Shown: positions 43,036 to 57,900 of the stretch, in pieces
How the letters are laid out: every line of letters starts with the position of its first letter
Position numbering within the stretch: position 1 is the stretch's first letter
Assembly (NCBI GenBank): GCA_003991915.1
Contig: RQTK01000992.1
Coordinates: forward strand, 9,605 to 73,604
Direction: 5' to 3'
Source of the DNA: Elysia chlorotica
Taxonomy: Eukaryota > Mollusca > Gastropoda > Plakobranchidae
DNA: 64,000 nucleotides
Translations under genes and position numbers: made by a program
Notes under the pieces: generated by a model
What the model was told of the DNA's origin: nothing
Databases searched by the model: none
What the model saw: the letters and a program-made list of their open reading frames with translations, nothing else

Positions 43036-46000
43036 GGTGACATAAACTCCCCTGAACGGATTCGAAAATGTGAATTTCGTTCCAATATTTTTTTAAAGTC
43101 AGATGACTTCTATAATTTTTCTCTTACTATCTGTGTTGGAAAACACAAGAACGACATTTTCATACAGATTTCATGTATGTGTATTATATGATTCATTATT
43201 CATATGAAGGGCTTTTTTGTTTGTTATTTGTTACACTATGCAAATAATCCATTGCATGTATTTTGAATTTGATGACATAAATGTAAATAATGTATTAAAA
43301 AAAAAAATCAAAACAAAACTTTTCAAAGGAAAATTTCCTAAGTGATTTCTGTGAAACTGCTGATCTTAAACTGATACGGAAAAAAAAAAAAGAAAGAATT
43401 GCAGCTTCAGCAATATGACTTTAACTTCATACAACCCCCCTAATAGCTGCCAAAAAAAGCCCAACCAACAAACAACCTTACGACGAAACAAAAGAATTAT
43501 AAAGAAAAAATTACGTTTTTTTCATGTGCAAAAATCCAGACCCAGAACAAGTTTCAAACCTTAGCTATAATTACTTGCAGTGGTTTCATAATAATTAATA
43601 CGGAAAAAAAAATTATAAGATTTGTGGGCACTAGTTTTTATTCTATTTTTCTCCCTCTCATCATGGTATTGCTAAAGGTTGAATACATACTATTTGATTC
43701 ACTTAAGATAAGTGAGTATGTCTCAAACTTTTTTTACTTTTACAGTTTTAAATTCTTATCAATATGAAATTATGTATTTTATATTAATTATTATGCTTGT
43801 GTATGAATATTTTTTGAACCAAGCTTCTATTTTCATATTAAAGTTTTTCAACAATTTTAATAATGTGCATATGCAAACTTACATACTGTTGAAAAATTTG
43901 CAATGATTTAATTGACGACCACTGTCCAGCCGTCCAAAAAATTTCTGAGTGGTAACGTCCAGCTCAGAGTTGCAGCCTACTTTTTTTATACTAAATCAAT
44001 GAATGTGTTTGAGTGGTAACGTCCAGCTCAGAGTTGCAGCCTACTTTTTTTTTATACTAAATCAATGAATGTGTTCAAGTGTTGTGAAGTGTTTTTTTAT
44101 TTATTTATTTTTTTTATAAATATATACACTTTTTAATGAGCAGACTGTAAAGTTTGCAGAGAACATAATTATTAATGACATGGTGTATATAATGTTTGAA
44201 TTTTTACTTTACACTGTAAATTTTACAAAACTTTGTCCTTATACTGCTGTGTTCGTAGCAAAAAAAAAAAAAGTCTCCTTTATTCCTTTTTTTACAACCT
44301 TGCGCTGATCTTTTATACATAAGTGTATCATATAAGAGTGTTTGTTCTTTTTATTGATTATTATTGTTATACAGCTCAAAATATTTACACCCAGCATGAA
44401 ACATTCCAAATCACCAAAAGCCAATAATTATTATGGGAACTGTTATCTACACCACGCAGCAAACGGTAATTCCATTTTTTTGTTCAGTATTTTAAAACTT
44501 TTTTTCACCCAGAAGTATTCAATATACATATCAGAAGTATTCAATATACACATTACACGTGAATGATTTGCAAGTGTTCATGATTTTGGTGCTTTTTTAT
44601 ACACTTTAAAATACATTAAGAAAAATTTTAACATTCAATCAACGTTTTAAAACTATTAATGCTCTTTTTTAACAAGGAATTTCTGTCTTGCTATAAATCC
44701 TTGTACTAAACTAGGTATGCTGTCTATAAAAGTCATTTCAATTTTATCACACCACACACTACATTTTGTGTATCTTTGCACACAATATAAAAAAATAGCC
44801 AGTAGAATCATTTCTTATATTTTTAGGGTGAAGTATTCAATATTTATGGCCACTATGAACAATAGCACCAAAAGAATAGTATTTGTAAAGACTATCATAC
44901 TAATGTGTTAGTTTGATTGAAAATGTATTTAATTTGGTTCAGACAAAACAAACTCAACAACAAATTACTTTCTATTTTATGCATTAGTTATTAAAGCAAA
45001 TACATGCATTATTGCTATTCATATACTTTTAATTCACCCCAATTTCTTTAATTATCTGCTAAGAGTGGATTTTTGTTTTAAAAGGAGAATAAAACTTTGA
45101 ACAATATAATGTTATTAACTTCTTTCAAATGAAGTAAGGAATATATGAATTTGCCAAAGACTAAATATTGAAACACTTGAAATAAAAACAAAACAAAAAA
45201 CAAAACAACAAAAGCCCCCTGTAATTATTCAATAAATCAATAAATAGACAATGTGCTTGATTATTGAAAAGTTTTTCGAATCAGGGATTTATAATTATAT
45301 GGGGCTAAAGGTTTATAAAAAAAAGAGCATTTTTTCCATGGTCCACTGGTCGGGTAAATTAAAGATAAAAAAAATGATATGGAATTCCCTTAAAATAATA
45401 ATAAAAAAATTTGCGTATCATTCCATTGTTGTAAATCTGTATATGTATGAATTTTAATTTCACAGAAAAAAAATCAAAATTTTATGTTTCTGCTCCAATG
45501 ATTACGTGTAACAATGAGAAAAACAAATTTTTAATCTTTAAATGTACAGGTATGTACTACTTTGAAAACATAACAACTATAATATATGTTTACTTTTTTG
45601 TATGCAAGTTTATTTAAATGTACAAAATAAGAATCTTGAAGCTCTTAACTGCCGTATACAAAATGGTTTATCAATTTAAAATTCACTTGTGTAATGAGGT
45701 TATTCTATCATTATTAAAGCAATTGAATGGAACCTTTTTTTTTTTTTTTAAGGTACAGCGTGTTCATTAACTCATATATGCATAATCAATGGTGTGATAT
45801 TTGTGTAATTGTAAGTAGTACCAATTTTTGTAATGGATAGCTTAACCAAGTACTGTATATTTAAATGTATAGTCTGATAATTGTTCTGTAATTCTATTTC
45901 ATTGTTAATCAGAAACACCATTAGATATGGTTAAGCTTTTGCGACAATATGTGATTTTGTTTTTAAATTTTAACTTATGAAATAAAGCACTGTTTTGAGA

Positions 46001-46178
46001 TACTTCACAACTTCCCCTTTTTTGAAAAGACCACTCACGAAAGAGTAAAAAGTTAGCTTGTTTCAGTTTCCTTATGTTTATTTTGTGCAGATCCATTATA
46101 TGATACATATTTTTTATGGGTATATTCTTAGGTATATTTTCATCCCTGAATTGTTTAGTTTGTTCAATAAGAACATAC
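43036..46178. other. ZNF367 3' UTR / downstream AT-rich DNA
   Basis: No exon recognised. Several AATAAA motifs (for example near 45089, 45180 and 45978) make the message end ambiguous. It includes the 64-bp tandem duplication at 43947-44075. Confidence 0.5.
43947..44075. repeat. 64-bp tandem duplication
   Basis: GAGTGGTAACGTCCAGCTCA begins at 43947 and 44011. The copies differ only in T-run length and the final base or two, so the duplication is recent. Confidence 0.92.
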
Positions 46179-48092
46179 ACAAAAATTAATATAGAAATTT
46201 ATTTAATACACTTTTAGTATTTATGTTTTGCAAGTATGTAATTACACAGGTTTTATACTCTCTGAGCTTAGCTTCATGTTGTTTACCTCCTCAATGTTTT
46301 GTGTATAAACTATTTTTATTCATTAACTGGGTGAGTAGGCTTCAAATGTATTTTTTCAATTTAGAATTTATATATTACATGTATATTTGAACAACTCAAC
46401 GAATTTATACTTCAAACAGATAATTAAATAAGGCAAATATATCATTAAAAAGATTTTTGTACTCATGCATGTGCATACTTGTTAGATTAGCCCAGAAAAA
46501 TCATATGTTTCAATCACTGGTTTAATTTTTATAAACTGGTTTAAAAAAATTTGTTTTTAGGAGTTGAACTTGAATGTTTAGGTTGTTTTATAACATGAAT
46601 CATAATTGTTTATTCATGTGGAAGGAAAAAAAAAAAGAAACTATATTTTGAATTTAACTCACACCAATTGTTCATTTTGTGTAAGACAAAATAACATTGG
46701 TGCTGAGGAAAAAGGAATTTACAAAAATACAACTCATGTTCTTATCTTGTTTACTTTTGTGAATTGAAATTTCAATAAAAGTTTCAACATTAAATCATAT
46801 GCCATGGTTGTTCTTTTTTATTATTTCGCAAAAAAGTTCATTACAATTTTTAATAGAGAATAAAAAAAGACTTCGTATTGTACCACCATAAGATAATGTT
46901 CTGCGAAATAATAAAAAAGAACAACCATGGCATATGATTTAATGTTGAAACTTTTATTGAAATTTCAATTCACAAAAGTAAACAAGATAAGAACATGAGT
47001 TGTATTTTTGTAAATTCCTTTTTCCTCAGCACCAATGTTATTTTGTCTTACACATTATGAACAATTGGTGTGAGTTAAATTCAAAATGTAGTTTCTTTTT
47101 TTTTTTCCTTCCACATGAATAAACAATTATGATTCATGTTATAAAACAACCTAAACATTCAAGTTCAACTCCTAAAAACAATTTTTTTAAAACCAGTTTA
47201 TAAAAATTAAACCAGTGATTGAAACATATGATTTTTTTGGGCTAATCTAACAAGTATGCACATGCATGAGTACAAAAATCTTTTTAATGATATATTTGCC
47301 TTATTTAATTATCTGTTTGAAGTATAAATTCGTTGAGTTGTTCAAATATACATGTAATATAACAAAAATTAATATAGAAATTTATTTAATACACTTTTAG
47401 TATTTATGTTTTGCAAGTATGTAATTACACAGGTTTTATACTCTCTGAGCTTAGCTTCATGTTGTTTACCTCCTCAATGTTTTGTGTATAAACTATTTTT
47501 ATTCATTAACTGGGTGAGTAGGCTTCAAATGTATTTTTTTAATTTAGAATTTATATATTACATGTATTTTTGAACAACTCAACGAATTTATACTTCAAAC
47601 AGATAATAAGGCAAATATATCATTAAAAAGATTTTTGTACTCATGGATGTGCATACTTGTTAGATTTGCCCAGAAAAATCATATGTTTCAATCACTGGTT
47701 TAATTTTTATAAACTGGTTTAAAAAAATTTGTTTTTAGGAGTTGAACTTGAATGTTTAGGTTATTTTATAACATGAATCATAATTGTTTATTCATATGGA
47801 AGTAAAAAAAAAAAAAGAAACTACATTTTGAATTTAACTCACACCAATTGTTCATAATGTGTAAGACAAAATAACATTGGTGCTGAGGAAAAAGGAATTT
47901 ACAAAAATACAACTCCAACTCATGTTCTGATCTTGTTTACTTTTGTGAATTGAAATTTCAATAAAAGTTTCAACATTAAATCATATGCCATGGTTGTTCT
48001 TTTATATTATTTTGCAAAAAAGCTCATTACAATTTTTAATAGAGAATAAAAAAAGACTATTCGTATTGTACCACCATAAGATAATGTTCTGC
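46179..48092. repeat. Inverted triplication: direct - inverted - direct copies
   Basis: Copy 1 is 46179-46904. The middle copy, 46903-47361, is the reverse complement of 46371-46829 (459 bases). Copy 3, 47362-48092, repeats copy 1 in direct orientation. The arms of copies 1 and 2 flank a 73-base loop. Copies differ at scattered positions. It lies between the 3' ends of ZNF367 and EIF2B2; AATAAA occurs in copy 1 (46774) and copy 3. Confidence 0.93.
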
Positions 48093-48720
48093 AGTGAGCT
48101 ACATGCAAACATTTTTATTTAAGTCTGTAGACCAAAAAAAAAAAAAAAAAGCTTAGACTGTGCTTCTGACAGCATGCGCTATTATTTAGAAGACTATGGT
48201 TTCCAAACAAGAATATATTAGCATAAACAAAATCATTATTTGAAAACAGGAAAAAAAAAATTCATCTAACCACATAAAAATAAAGAAAGTAAACTTTGAC
48301 GATTCTAAGTTTTTTCATTCATGTCTATATATCTTTCATCATCACACTGGTCATAGTAGTTACAAATTTGCGTTTGATTATATCATTTTTTTCCTTACAA
48401 AGAGATTCTCAAAGACAGTAAAAATTGAGTATGTACAAAGACAAAAGCAGAAAAAACCAACAACCCAAATAACAAAACCAACACAAAAAACACAATCTGT
48501 TATCTAAATTCATTAAATTTACAATAAAATAGCATAATGACTTCATGAAATTACAAGAAATCACAGTACAGGAGGGTCAAAATTTTTAGTATAGAATCCT
48601 GAGTCCCAATTTTATGACAGCCATAAAAAATCTGTCTGTTTCCCTCTCTCTCTCAGTCTTGATGACAATCTGGCTGTCTTTCATTCAAAGCATAATGACT
48701 CCAACTGCTTTGTCCTTTTG
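48093..48720. other. EIF2B2 3' UTR region
   Basis: Downstream of the EIF2B2 stop on the minus strand. A minus-strand AATAAA (plus-strand TTTATT, 48114-48119) is a possible poly(A) signal, implying a ~600-base 3' UTR that ends next to the triplication. No coding similarity. Confidence 0.4.
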
Positions 48721-51700
48721 TCAAAGCTCTACATCATCAGGGTGGTAGTAATCTTTCACTAAGCGGTATACAAATGAAACAGACTGAGGCCCACTGAAAA
48801 CAAAAAAAAATAGAACAATTTTATTTTATCATTTGCTTGCTTCCTTCAATATTGAGTTTTATAAACCCAAATATTGCTTGATAAAAAGGGACATATCTCA
48901 ATACCAAACTAAAAATCTTGAACTCACTTGTGGCTGAAGGTGTGGAAACAATTTGAGCATTTGTGGGTTTTTTGTTTTTTTTAAATTTCCTGAAATAGTT
49001 CTTAAATGTGACAGATAGAACAACACCAATCATTTTGGTTTGAATTAATTAAAGCAAAACATGTGTCTGATAAAAGTTAATTTTTATGTAATATTCCTAA
49101 AACACCTTCCATTTTCATTTTTCCCCCCCTCCCATCAAATGATTGAAAATGTCAAATGTACATTTGGGAAATGAATATATCTGAGTAACAAGTGAGTATT
49201 CTTTCTGCTTTGGTTCTACAGAAGGCCTTTCAGTCACAATAAACATGAAGTTAGTAACACAATACAATTATGTATTATCCACAAAGGTTTTAAACTATTG
49301 TGATGAAATATATGTGAATCATGCAAATTGGGTTTTAAAAAAAAAGAAGAAAGAATAAGAAGAGCTACCTACACAATTTCTTGCCTTTCTTTGACCACCA
49401 TGGATATCAAATCTGGAGGAACGTAATCGAAGATTGGCGCAATAACCTCAACCTTGGACAACAGCTCTGCATCCTCATAGTCCAAGAGCTCATTCGGACT
49501 AGCAAACTTATTGAAGGAAGCCTTAGAAAAAGAATAGAAGAGGAGATTTATTCTTCAGAGACTTGATTTACACACACACAAAAAAAGCAGTAGAGTGAAT
49601 TCAAATATAACACTTGACATTGAAACTAGGCATTTATGTCTTTTGCAGGGCTGCCACTTAAGTTTGATGAAATCCACAGATTTTGTAATTTTAGTTCCTA
49701 AATATGGCCCTCACAGAAGTTTGGAGAGCAGGTGCACAGTGCTTTCCCTTTTTCATCCATTTTCACAATCGACTCAACAAAACTCAATGAAATCGATTTT
49801 CACAACTACTTTCCCTTCTAGCCACTTAAAGCTCTACGAATTGGAACATCCTGGCTTTGAGTCCAGTTTTTTATTTCGTCCTTATCAAAACATTGCAAAA
49901 TGAACCGATAATCAAAGCTCTAATGAACCACCAGTCTTCATAATGCAGATAGGTTGAAATGGAGGAAGCACTATGGGGTCCTATTTCATTTTCATTTTTT
50001 ATAATAGACACAATATTGAAAAAAAATAATATAAGATTTTATATAAAAAAAAATAATTCTAATTTGAACAGGAAAGGTACTTACATGCTTCATTGTGCTG
50101 TGAAACAAAGGTGAAAGTTTGTACAGATTAGAGCACACAATTACCTGTGGAAAGAAAGGGGAAAAAATTATAATATATATATACAAAGGAAAAAAAAAGG
50201 TGTTCAAGGTATCAATACAGTGATGTCCAAAAAATATTAAGCTTGAACTGCAGTTACGTAGTATCTCAATCATCCACACATTTTGCACACTGAAACTTTG
50301 CAACATTACTTTTGAAAGCTGATGTATCAAGTGATGGAAAATTCAAGCGGAGGTGAAATAAAAGTTATACCTGAAAATAGCTAAGATATTCATTTTATGA
50401 TTCTGAAAACTTATCAAAATAAGTCATGAATTATAATAAAAACACTTTTCATTAACTCGAAGTTACATTTTTTTCTTGTTATGATTGCTGCAATATGTGT
50501 GTGTATAGTGACTATTTTTTATCGCCATATAACCTTTTATTATGACAGACTTTCTTACATCTTTGTTGTGTTCCTTTGCCAGAAGAGCCAAAATATTTGT
50601 CCCAGTGACTGCCTTCAGACTGAAATTTAGACAAAAGTTAAAATTATATTACAGAAAAATTTAATTAATACCCATAGAGCAATTTAATTTTGTCTCCACA
50701 AACTAAACACTTTTGTCAAACAAAACAACTAGTATAAATATACTGCCATGCAAGATATAAAGGCTTTATCTACAAGAAGTTTTAAGTAATAGTGGCAAGA
50801 CAATAATATTGGTTTATTATATTTAGAATAAAACCAAAAGTGTTTGAATTTATGACTAAAAAAAAAAAAAGAGCATGAGAGTCCAACAAAATTGGCATTC
50901 AAAACTTGAGAGGATTTTGCAAGGTTCGTAGGACTCCTCAAAAGAGCAAGAAAAGAAAATGAAGAGACTTGAAAAGATTGAGAAATGGAGGTAACTCTTC
51001 ATAAAATGTAGACATAACGTTATGATAAAGTCTTGAAGCTGTAGTATTAGTCTCCTTACAAAAAAAGGTTTGCGAATGGCTATGGACTAGAAAAGTGTAA
51101 TCTTATAAATCCATGTTATTGAACTGATTTTTAATTTGCCTTGTTTCTCTTGCATCAATAAATAACCAATACATTTTCTACAAGTAGGTCTTCAGTATAT
51201 TTTTTTAGCATAGTTCAAAAAGCTCTATATATAAAAACAAAATACAGTATGTGTAATACACTAAAAATTGTGAAGTTCTTTTTTTTATTTTTATTTTTTA
51301 TACCAGTTACTATAGGGGACTTCTTCATGATATTCATTAGTTTCATGCAGTTAGATATGAATATTTATAAAAAAAAGAGACCTACCCTCCATTTGCCATG
51401 AATGAATGTGTCCCAATTATAACTTTATTCACTCGTGGCATGATTGTACCAAGCTGACATTCTGTAATTAGCGTTGTGTTGATTCTAGCCTCAGCAAGAT
51501 TTTTAGCCATTTCATGACCCTGAAAGAAATTTTTAAAACAATTCAGTAAAAAACAAAATCCTTACTTCCCTTTAAGCTAAATATAAATCCTTTTGAAATT
51601 TCAAATTTTAGTGTTTAGCATTTTTTTCCCCCAGCAATATGTACAATTTATTACAATTGTGAGTATATCATAATTAATTATCAATTTCAGTGATTATCTG

Positions 51701-51857
51701 GTCTTCCCCCTCTGAAGTTTTCTTTTCTCTCCTCCCTCCACCACTTTACACCCTTTTTGTATAATTAATTATAATCAATTAAAAATTATAACTTAATGTT
51801 GAAGAAACATGTTTTAAAATCAATGCTAATCATCAATGCCTTTTCTTAGTGACAGTA

Positions 51858-51936
<79 letters not shown>

Positions 51937-54900
51937 TGAATGCAAAGTTGGGTAGGTAATTGATAAGAAATACTAAGACAGACATGATGTCCCCGACTAG
52001 ACATTTATCCTTACATGACAGAAGGGAGCGCACTCAGAGACTAGCACTTGAAATTTTATCTTTTTAAGGGCAGCACTCTGCAGATACAAAATACATTTGC
52101 AAAATTTCAAGAAAAAATATTGCTTCAGGGCACAGTTTGAGATGGAAACAATTAATCTTTTTAAGCGAACAATATCCCACACTTTTCACATCATCAGCAT
52201 AAACACAATATTGACATTAAAAAACATTTGCTTCCTCATAAAATATGTTTTTTTTTCAGTCAACTTTTGGGGAAGTCGTATGAATATCAGTGCTTCAGCT
52301 AATATTATTTTTTACAGCGGCGTAAAAAAAAAAATTTCTTTACCCAATAATTAAAAAACCCATCAAAATATGCATGCTTTGACAAAGTGCTTAAAGTATT
52401 TTATAAAAATTAATAGCAGCAAGTTATGACCCAAAATATTTATTTTCAACTTACAAAGGTCCAATGTCCATCTAAAGGCTGTTATTTTCAATGGTTTTAT
52501 ATTTAGATACTCAGACTAAAGCTAAACAGCATTATCCATGCAGAAAGGAAGATTGTTCAAATTGAATTAATATTCGAGATCAATGCTGTATCATTTAATT
52601 GAAACCTTAATATTTTCACAGTTAAATAAAATAGCTTCATATTAACATTACTACTGCCTAATAGGTAATTTTAATTAATTCACTTGAAAGAAAAAAGAAA
52701 GCTACAGAAAGAGTTTACGCTGAAAGTAATAACTTGCGTCTGGTTTTATTTTCAGACAACATCAATATATCATTAATTAATTTTCAAAAACCTTCAAAAA
52801 AAAAAAATCTTACCAAGGCAATTTATAAACACTAGAATTATGATCACTCAAACCTTAAAAAACGACTCCACAGTTCTTGACCGACCGATGGTGAGAATAA
52901 TATCATTCTCATGAATGTAATTTGGTGCCATTGCCGCAATATTTTCAACACTGAAAAAAACAACGACAGCAACAATATGTGAAGTTTAAACAGATAGAAT
53001 GATAAGCTTCAGAAGCAGCTAGAGCTGGATCATAAAGAAGAATTTTGCATAAAAAAAACTGCTAGGGAAATGTATCCGTTTTGACTCTATAATTTTCATA
53101 GAAATGGGCTAAAGGGAACAAAATTTATCTTCTAATGAGTGAAATTATAAGAATAGGCATAAGATCGTAAATCAGGCATGGAAAGACAGATGAATTATAA
53201 GGTCTCAAAGAAAATACAAATACTTTACACATATATAATATTAAAGTTAGTATTCACCTCAGGATCTTCCATTGCTCCACAACTATACATTTATAAACCA
53301 TTAGTAATTTCATTTGCAAACAAGTACAGCAACTTTCTTGAAAATTCCTTCCAATTAAAATTGGGTACTAAAAAAAAACTGGCCTGTCAAAAATCTATAG
53401 TCGCAATCAGTAAAAGTATCTGAACTACCAAAATTATTGCTCTTGACTATACACTTCGAAATTTTACACAGCAACAAGAAATATGGATTGAATCGACTTT
53501 ATAAACATAAAACCCATAACAATAACAATTCACTTACCCTCCTTCTATTTCTGTTTTTAACTCCGATATAGCCTCAATGACTGATGCCTGTCGGTAAGGA
53601 ATAAATGTTCATTTAAAATGCTTCAATGAGTAACAGAGACATTTCAATACGAAATCTTGACTGATATGGTACTTTTATAAATATGAGTGGTTTGTTGGTA
53701 CATCAAGATGCTCTTGACATTGCCTACCTACCTATCTTCACAAGTATTCTTATTAATAAAGAAAAAAAAACGTAAACAAAACCATCAGCAACTATTTTGA
53801 ACTTGAGTCATACATTAAAAGAGAAAAAGAGAGCAAACAACTAAGTATACAAAAGATAGAAACAAAAATTTACTGCAGCTATAAAATGGATAACATTTTC
53901 ATCAGAAAAAAAAAAATGAGATTGAAAAAATGATCACCTTTAAGTTTGGTGTGGGTGTTGCATAGTCCTCATCTTCATCAACTGATAGTGAAGCGTCCTA
54001 GTAAGCAACAAATAAAGAAACATTTTTGATCAATGTGCGAATACCATTTTACTCGAGTTAAAAAAAAAAGATAAAAAAATACTTTAAGAGAATTATGAAT
54101 AAAAAAAATACTTTAAGAGAATTATAAACCATAAGACTAACAAACAACAAGCTAAATAAATTATTGTTCAATCATTTATAAAATCAGATATTTATGAAAG
54201 TAGGATTGATAAACAGTAGCTTCTGATGCAACCAACTGACACTTGAACAAACAAACAAACTAAAAAAACAACAAAACAAACAAAAAAAAAACACAGGGAA
54301 AAAAGTCTGGATTTGACTAGTAACAAAAAATAAACCCAATGGCTCTCTCTAGCTGAGCAATCAGTAAAAATAATCCTAATGAAATTTTAAGATAGCCATA
54401 GAACAAAATGCATTTGGCTCACATCAAATTTCAATGTTTCTCCTCCAGCCTCTTGTGCAATAATAGCTCTGTGAGATGAAAAACGACAAAGATAAAACAT
54501 GAAAAATAATGATGTGGGATTACATCTTTAAGCTTCAAATCACAACTTTTTTTTTATGGTTCTACATAAATTATCTTGAGTTATGATCAAATAATTAGAA
54601 ATGTTGAACAAATTTATACATTGTTGAAATTGTCAGCACACACACACAAAAAAACAACTTAATTCTCTTTTCCAACTCAATTTATTTAAGAGGGATCAAT
54701 AAAGTATATTTAGATCTTATCTTAACCAATAAAATCAATGAGTAGTTTGGAGGATTCTCAGCCTTCCTGTCACATTATCACGGTTATATCACTGATGATA
54801 GCCTGGATCTCTAAGAAAGGAGCAAGAAGCCCCACGTAGAGATCTTGGGTAACCTGGCGGTGTTTAGTCCCCGTGTATAAAGACGGTTGGACCATTGATG

Positions 54901-57900
54901 TAGGGGAAGATGGTGATGAAAGCCATGCTTCGACTGATTCACATAGAACTGTCCAACGTCGTCCCATAAGACATAAAGACGGACAGACAGACACACACAC
55001 ACTGATGTGAAACAGGCATAAGCCACATTGCATGTTGAACTCAGGTCTGTTCTGTACGTGTGAATGTGGGCTTGTAATTGCAAATTCCTCACTCTTAACT
55101 GTACCCAGTTTATCTGGTTAGTAGACAGACATGTACTGTAACTTCCGGTGCTGGGCTTGATAATCTTTGATCATTACTTCCTAACGTGGCCTGCGTACTC
55201 AAGCAGACGGTGCGATACTCGACAGTTCACAAAAAATCTGGTTCTAGAACTTTGTGGAATGTGGATCTATTTAAATAATTTTATTATTAGCATAGTAGGG
55301 GTGTAAAGATAGCTCAGTCTCCAGTGCTCAGGACTGAGGAGCAGAAGGTCCAAGGTTCAAATCTTTTTTTCGTCTATCTCTGTAGGAAACCTATGGGACA
55401 TAAAACATTTTAAAGCTGGCATTTGTAGCAATATATGGCACCAGATATATCTCGCATTATCGAGTAAGAGGTCAAACATTTCGATCCTCAGCTGATATTT
55501 CCATTTCTGTAGAGTAGAACTTTCAATTGGGGCTGCAAGGTTTCTAGACACATAACCGTTTCAGTCAAGAGACACGTGCACACAGGAGGAATGTTGTTCC
55601 ATGTAAAACAGGATTCAAACTGAAACATACCACACCCACAGATATTTAAAATTAAAGAAGTTTCATTGTGATCACCTGCAGGAAAGAAAGTAAAAACTAT
55701 CTTCTCCTTTATTCCTCCCACACGATTAGTGATAAACGATTAATAAAAAAAACCAGAAACAACAAGGATAGTGAAATGAACCACTCAGCGCAATAGAAAT
55801 ATATAGTTTTACGAACTTATAAATAGAAATAATGGAAAAAAATATCAACGATAACGGCGCAATACTGAAGTCAGTTAACCAGCTGAACAGTCATGCCACA
55901 TCATATTTTTTCACACCCGGTCACCCGTGCCAGACCCAGACTGGCCATAGGGCGGTTTCCAAAGGGGTTAAATTTAGGACATATTTTCACCTAATAGAAG
56001 GAAGCAATGATTTTGCATTTTTCACTGTAACATAGAGTTTAATTAATACCTGTATTCTTCTCTGATGATTTTTAGAACTCTACGAATCATATTTCCAATG
56101 ATGTTTTCTGAAGGATCACCTGCTTGAAGATATTTACCCTCAGCCTTGACATGTTTTAGAAGTTCTCTGAAAATTCAAAGATAAATAGATAGATTCACAT
56201 ATTATATTCTCTTTAAGAACCACCTATTTAAACAAAATGATTACTTCTTTTAATAGGAATATCTCAATTATGTACCTATGACAGAGCAGTATGCATTTCA
56301 AAAGCTCTTTCTTAAAAATAAGACATAGCATGTGCAGTCATTTTTGTATAATTTCAAGTATGTTTAAATATTAACTTTAATTTTATGAAAAAATATTCTT
56401 CTAACTCCATACTGTTTATTTAAAAAAAAATTAAAACCATTAATTAAAAAAAAAATAATTTAGAAAATCAATTATGCATACATGTTACTTATATAATTAT
56501 AATTTTATTATACTTTTTGGGCTTACCTTGCACTTGTGAATTTTGCTTGTGAAATTATGCGAATTAGGAGATTAATTGTGCTGATTGCTATATCGCAAGA
56601 GTTTATAGCATTCCTGAGAGAAGAAAAATAATTCAAGTTAGGTATTAATTTTAAAAAGACTGAACTATTATTATTATTATTATTATTATTTAAAAAGACT
56701 GAACTATTATTATTATTATTATTATTAAATACTTATAAAAATCGCCACTTAAAAGTAAGTAAAACTCCCCAGAGAGCAACGGTGTCATTATTTTCCTATA
56801 TATCTATTGCACTGGATTTGTAATCGGTAGTTTCTGCCCGCCCACCCTCTCCGACCCACAGCCTGCGCACTGATATGCCACGAAGAGGGGCCACCATTTT
56901 TGTGAGCCATCTAGTGCTATTTATATATCTATGGCTATCCCTTAATTTAACATTTTCTAGTTCTAAATAAAGTTTATTTGCTATACACAGAGTTTGTCCA
57001 TTATTTAAACATTAACATAATACACAGGCTAATGCAGCAAGATTTGGACAAAAACTCTACATGTAGCACGTACGGTATAGACTCAGTATCTAGATTATTC
57101 TATTAGTGGCATTTTTGGGAGTGTTTAACTATAAACTCACTCTCCATATTTAGTCCACACTTCACATACATGTGGGGAATACGCAAGTTCTTATGATTTT
57201 ACAGTTTTGTCTCTTTGTTGTTTCCCTTCCAGAGTTTCTCAAGTATTTTCATTTTTGCAGGGCTGTTGATACTTTTTATTAATTTCCGCTGAGCATTTGT
57301 CGTCTCTGTCGATGCTAGAACCAACGTATTCAAAGTGGTCTACATGCTCCACCTTTTCTCCGTTTACTGTCACATTTTCAAAAGAGCTGCATGATGTTAA
57401 CAATTTTAGTTTTCTTAAAATTCAGCAGCAGCCCTGACTTTTCGCTGCGTTCTTTTACTGTTTGGACCAACTCGTCAAGTCCCCCACGCGTTGTAGAGAG
57501 CAATGCAGTGTCATCCGCGTACCTAAGGTCCCTTAGTTTAGGTCATTGAATGCAAGGCTCAATAAAAAGTTTATTTTTATTTTATCATCTTCAACATTTC
57601 TCATTCTTTCCTCGGAATAAAAACTGAAGGAATGAGGCGAGAGAGGCAGCCCTGTCTTACAACTTTGCGAATAGGGAACCAATTTGATGTACCACACTCC
57701 AGTCTTACTCCAGCCTCCTGTCCAACATACAACCCTTTTATCAATATCATGGTATAAGGGTGAACATTCATCACATTTAGTGTTTCCCACAGCTCCTCAT
57801 ACTAAACGCAGTCAAATGTCTTTGAATAGTCGATGAAGCAGATATACACACATATGAATAGGCCTATACAGTGGACCTTGCCTTCAACAAAATCGAGCTC

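Noticed and set aside
54770-55092. Two overlapping minus-strand frames in EIF2B2 intron 3
   Set aside because: The patch is GC-richer and could be an old repeat, but no splice sites in phase or known motifs were found.
55298-55380. Functional tRNA gene
   Set aside because: A- and B-box-like words are present, but no acceptor stem or anticodon loop folds, so it is treated as a SINE head.
57533-57790. 85-codon minus-strand frame as a host gene
   Set aside because: It is part of the decayed LINE reverse transcriptase in a shifted frame.
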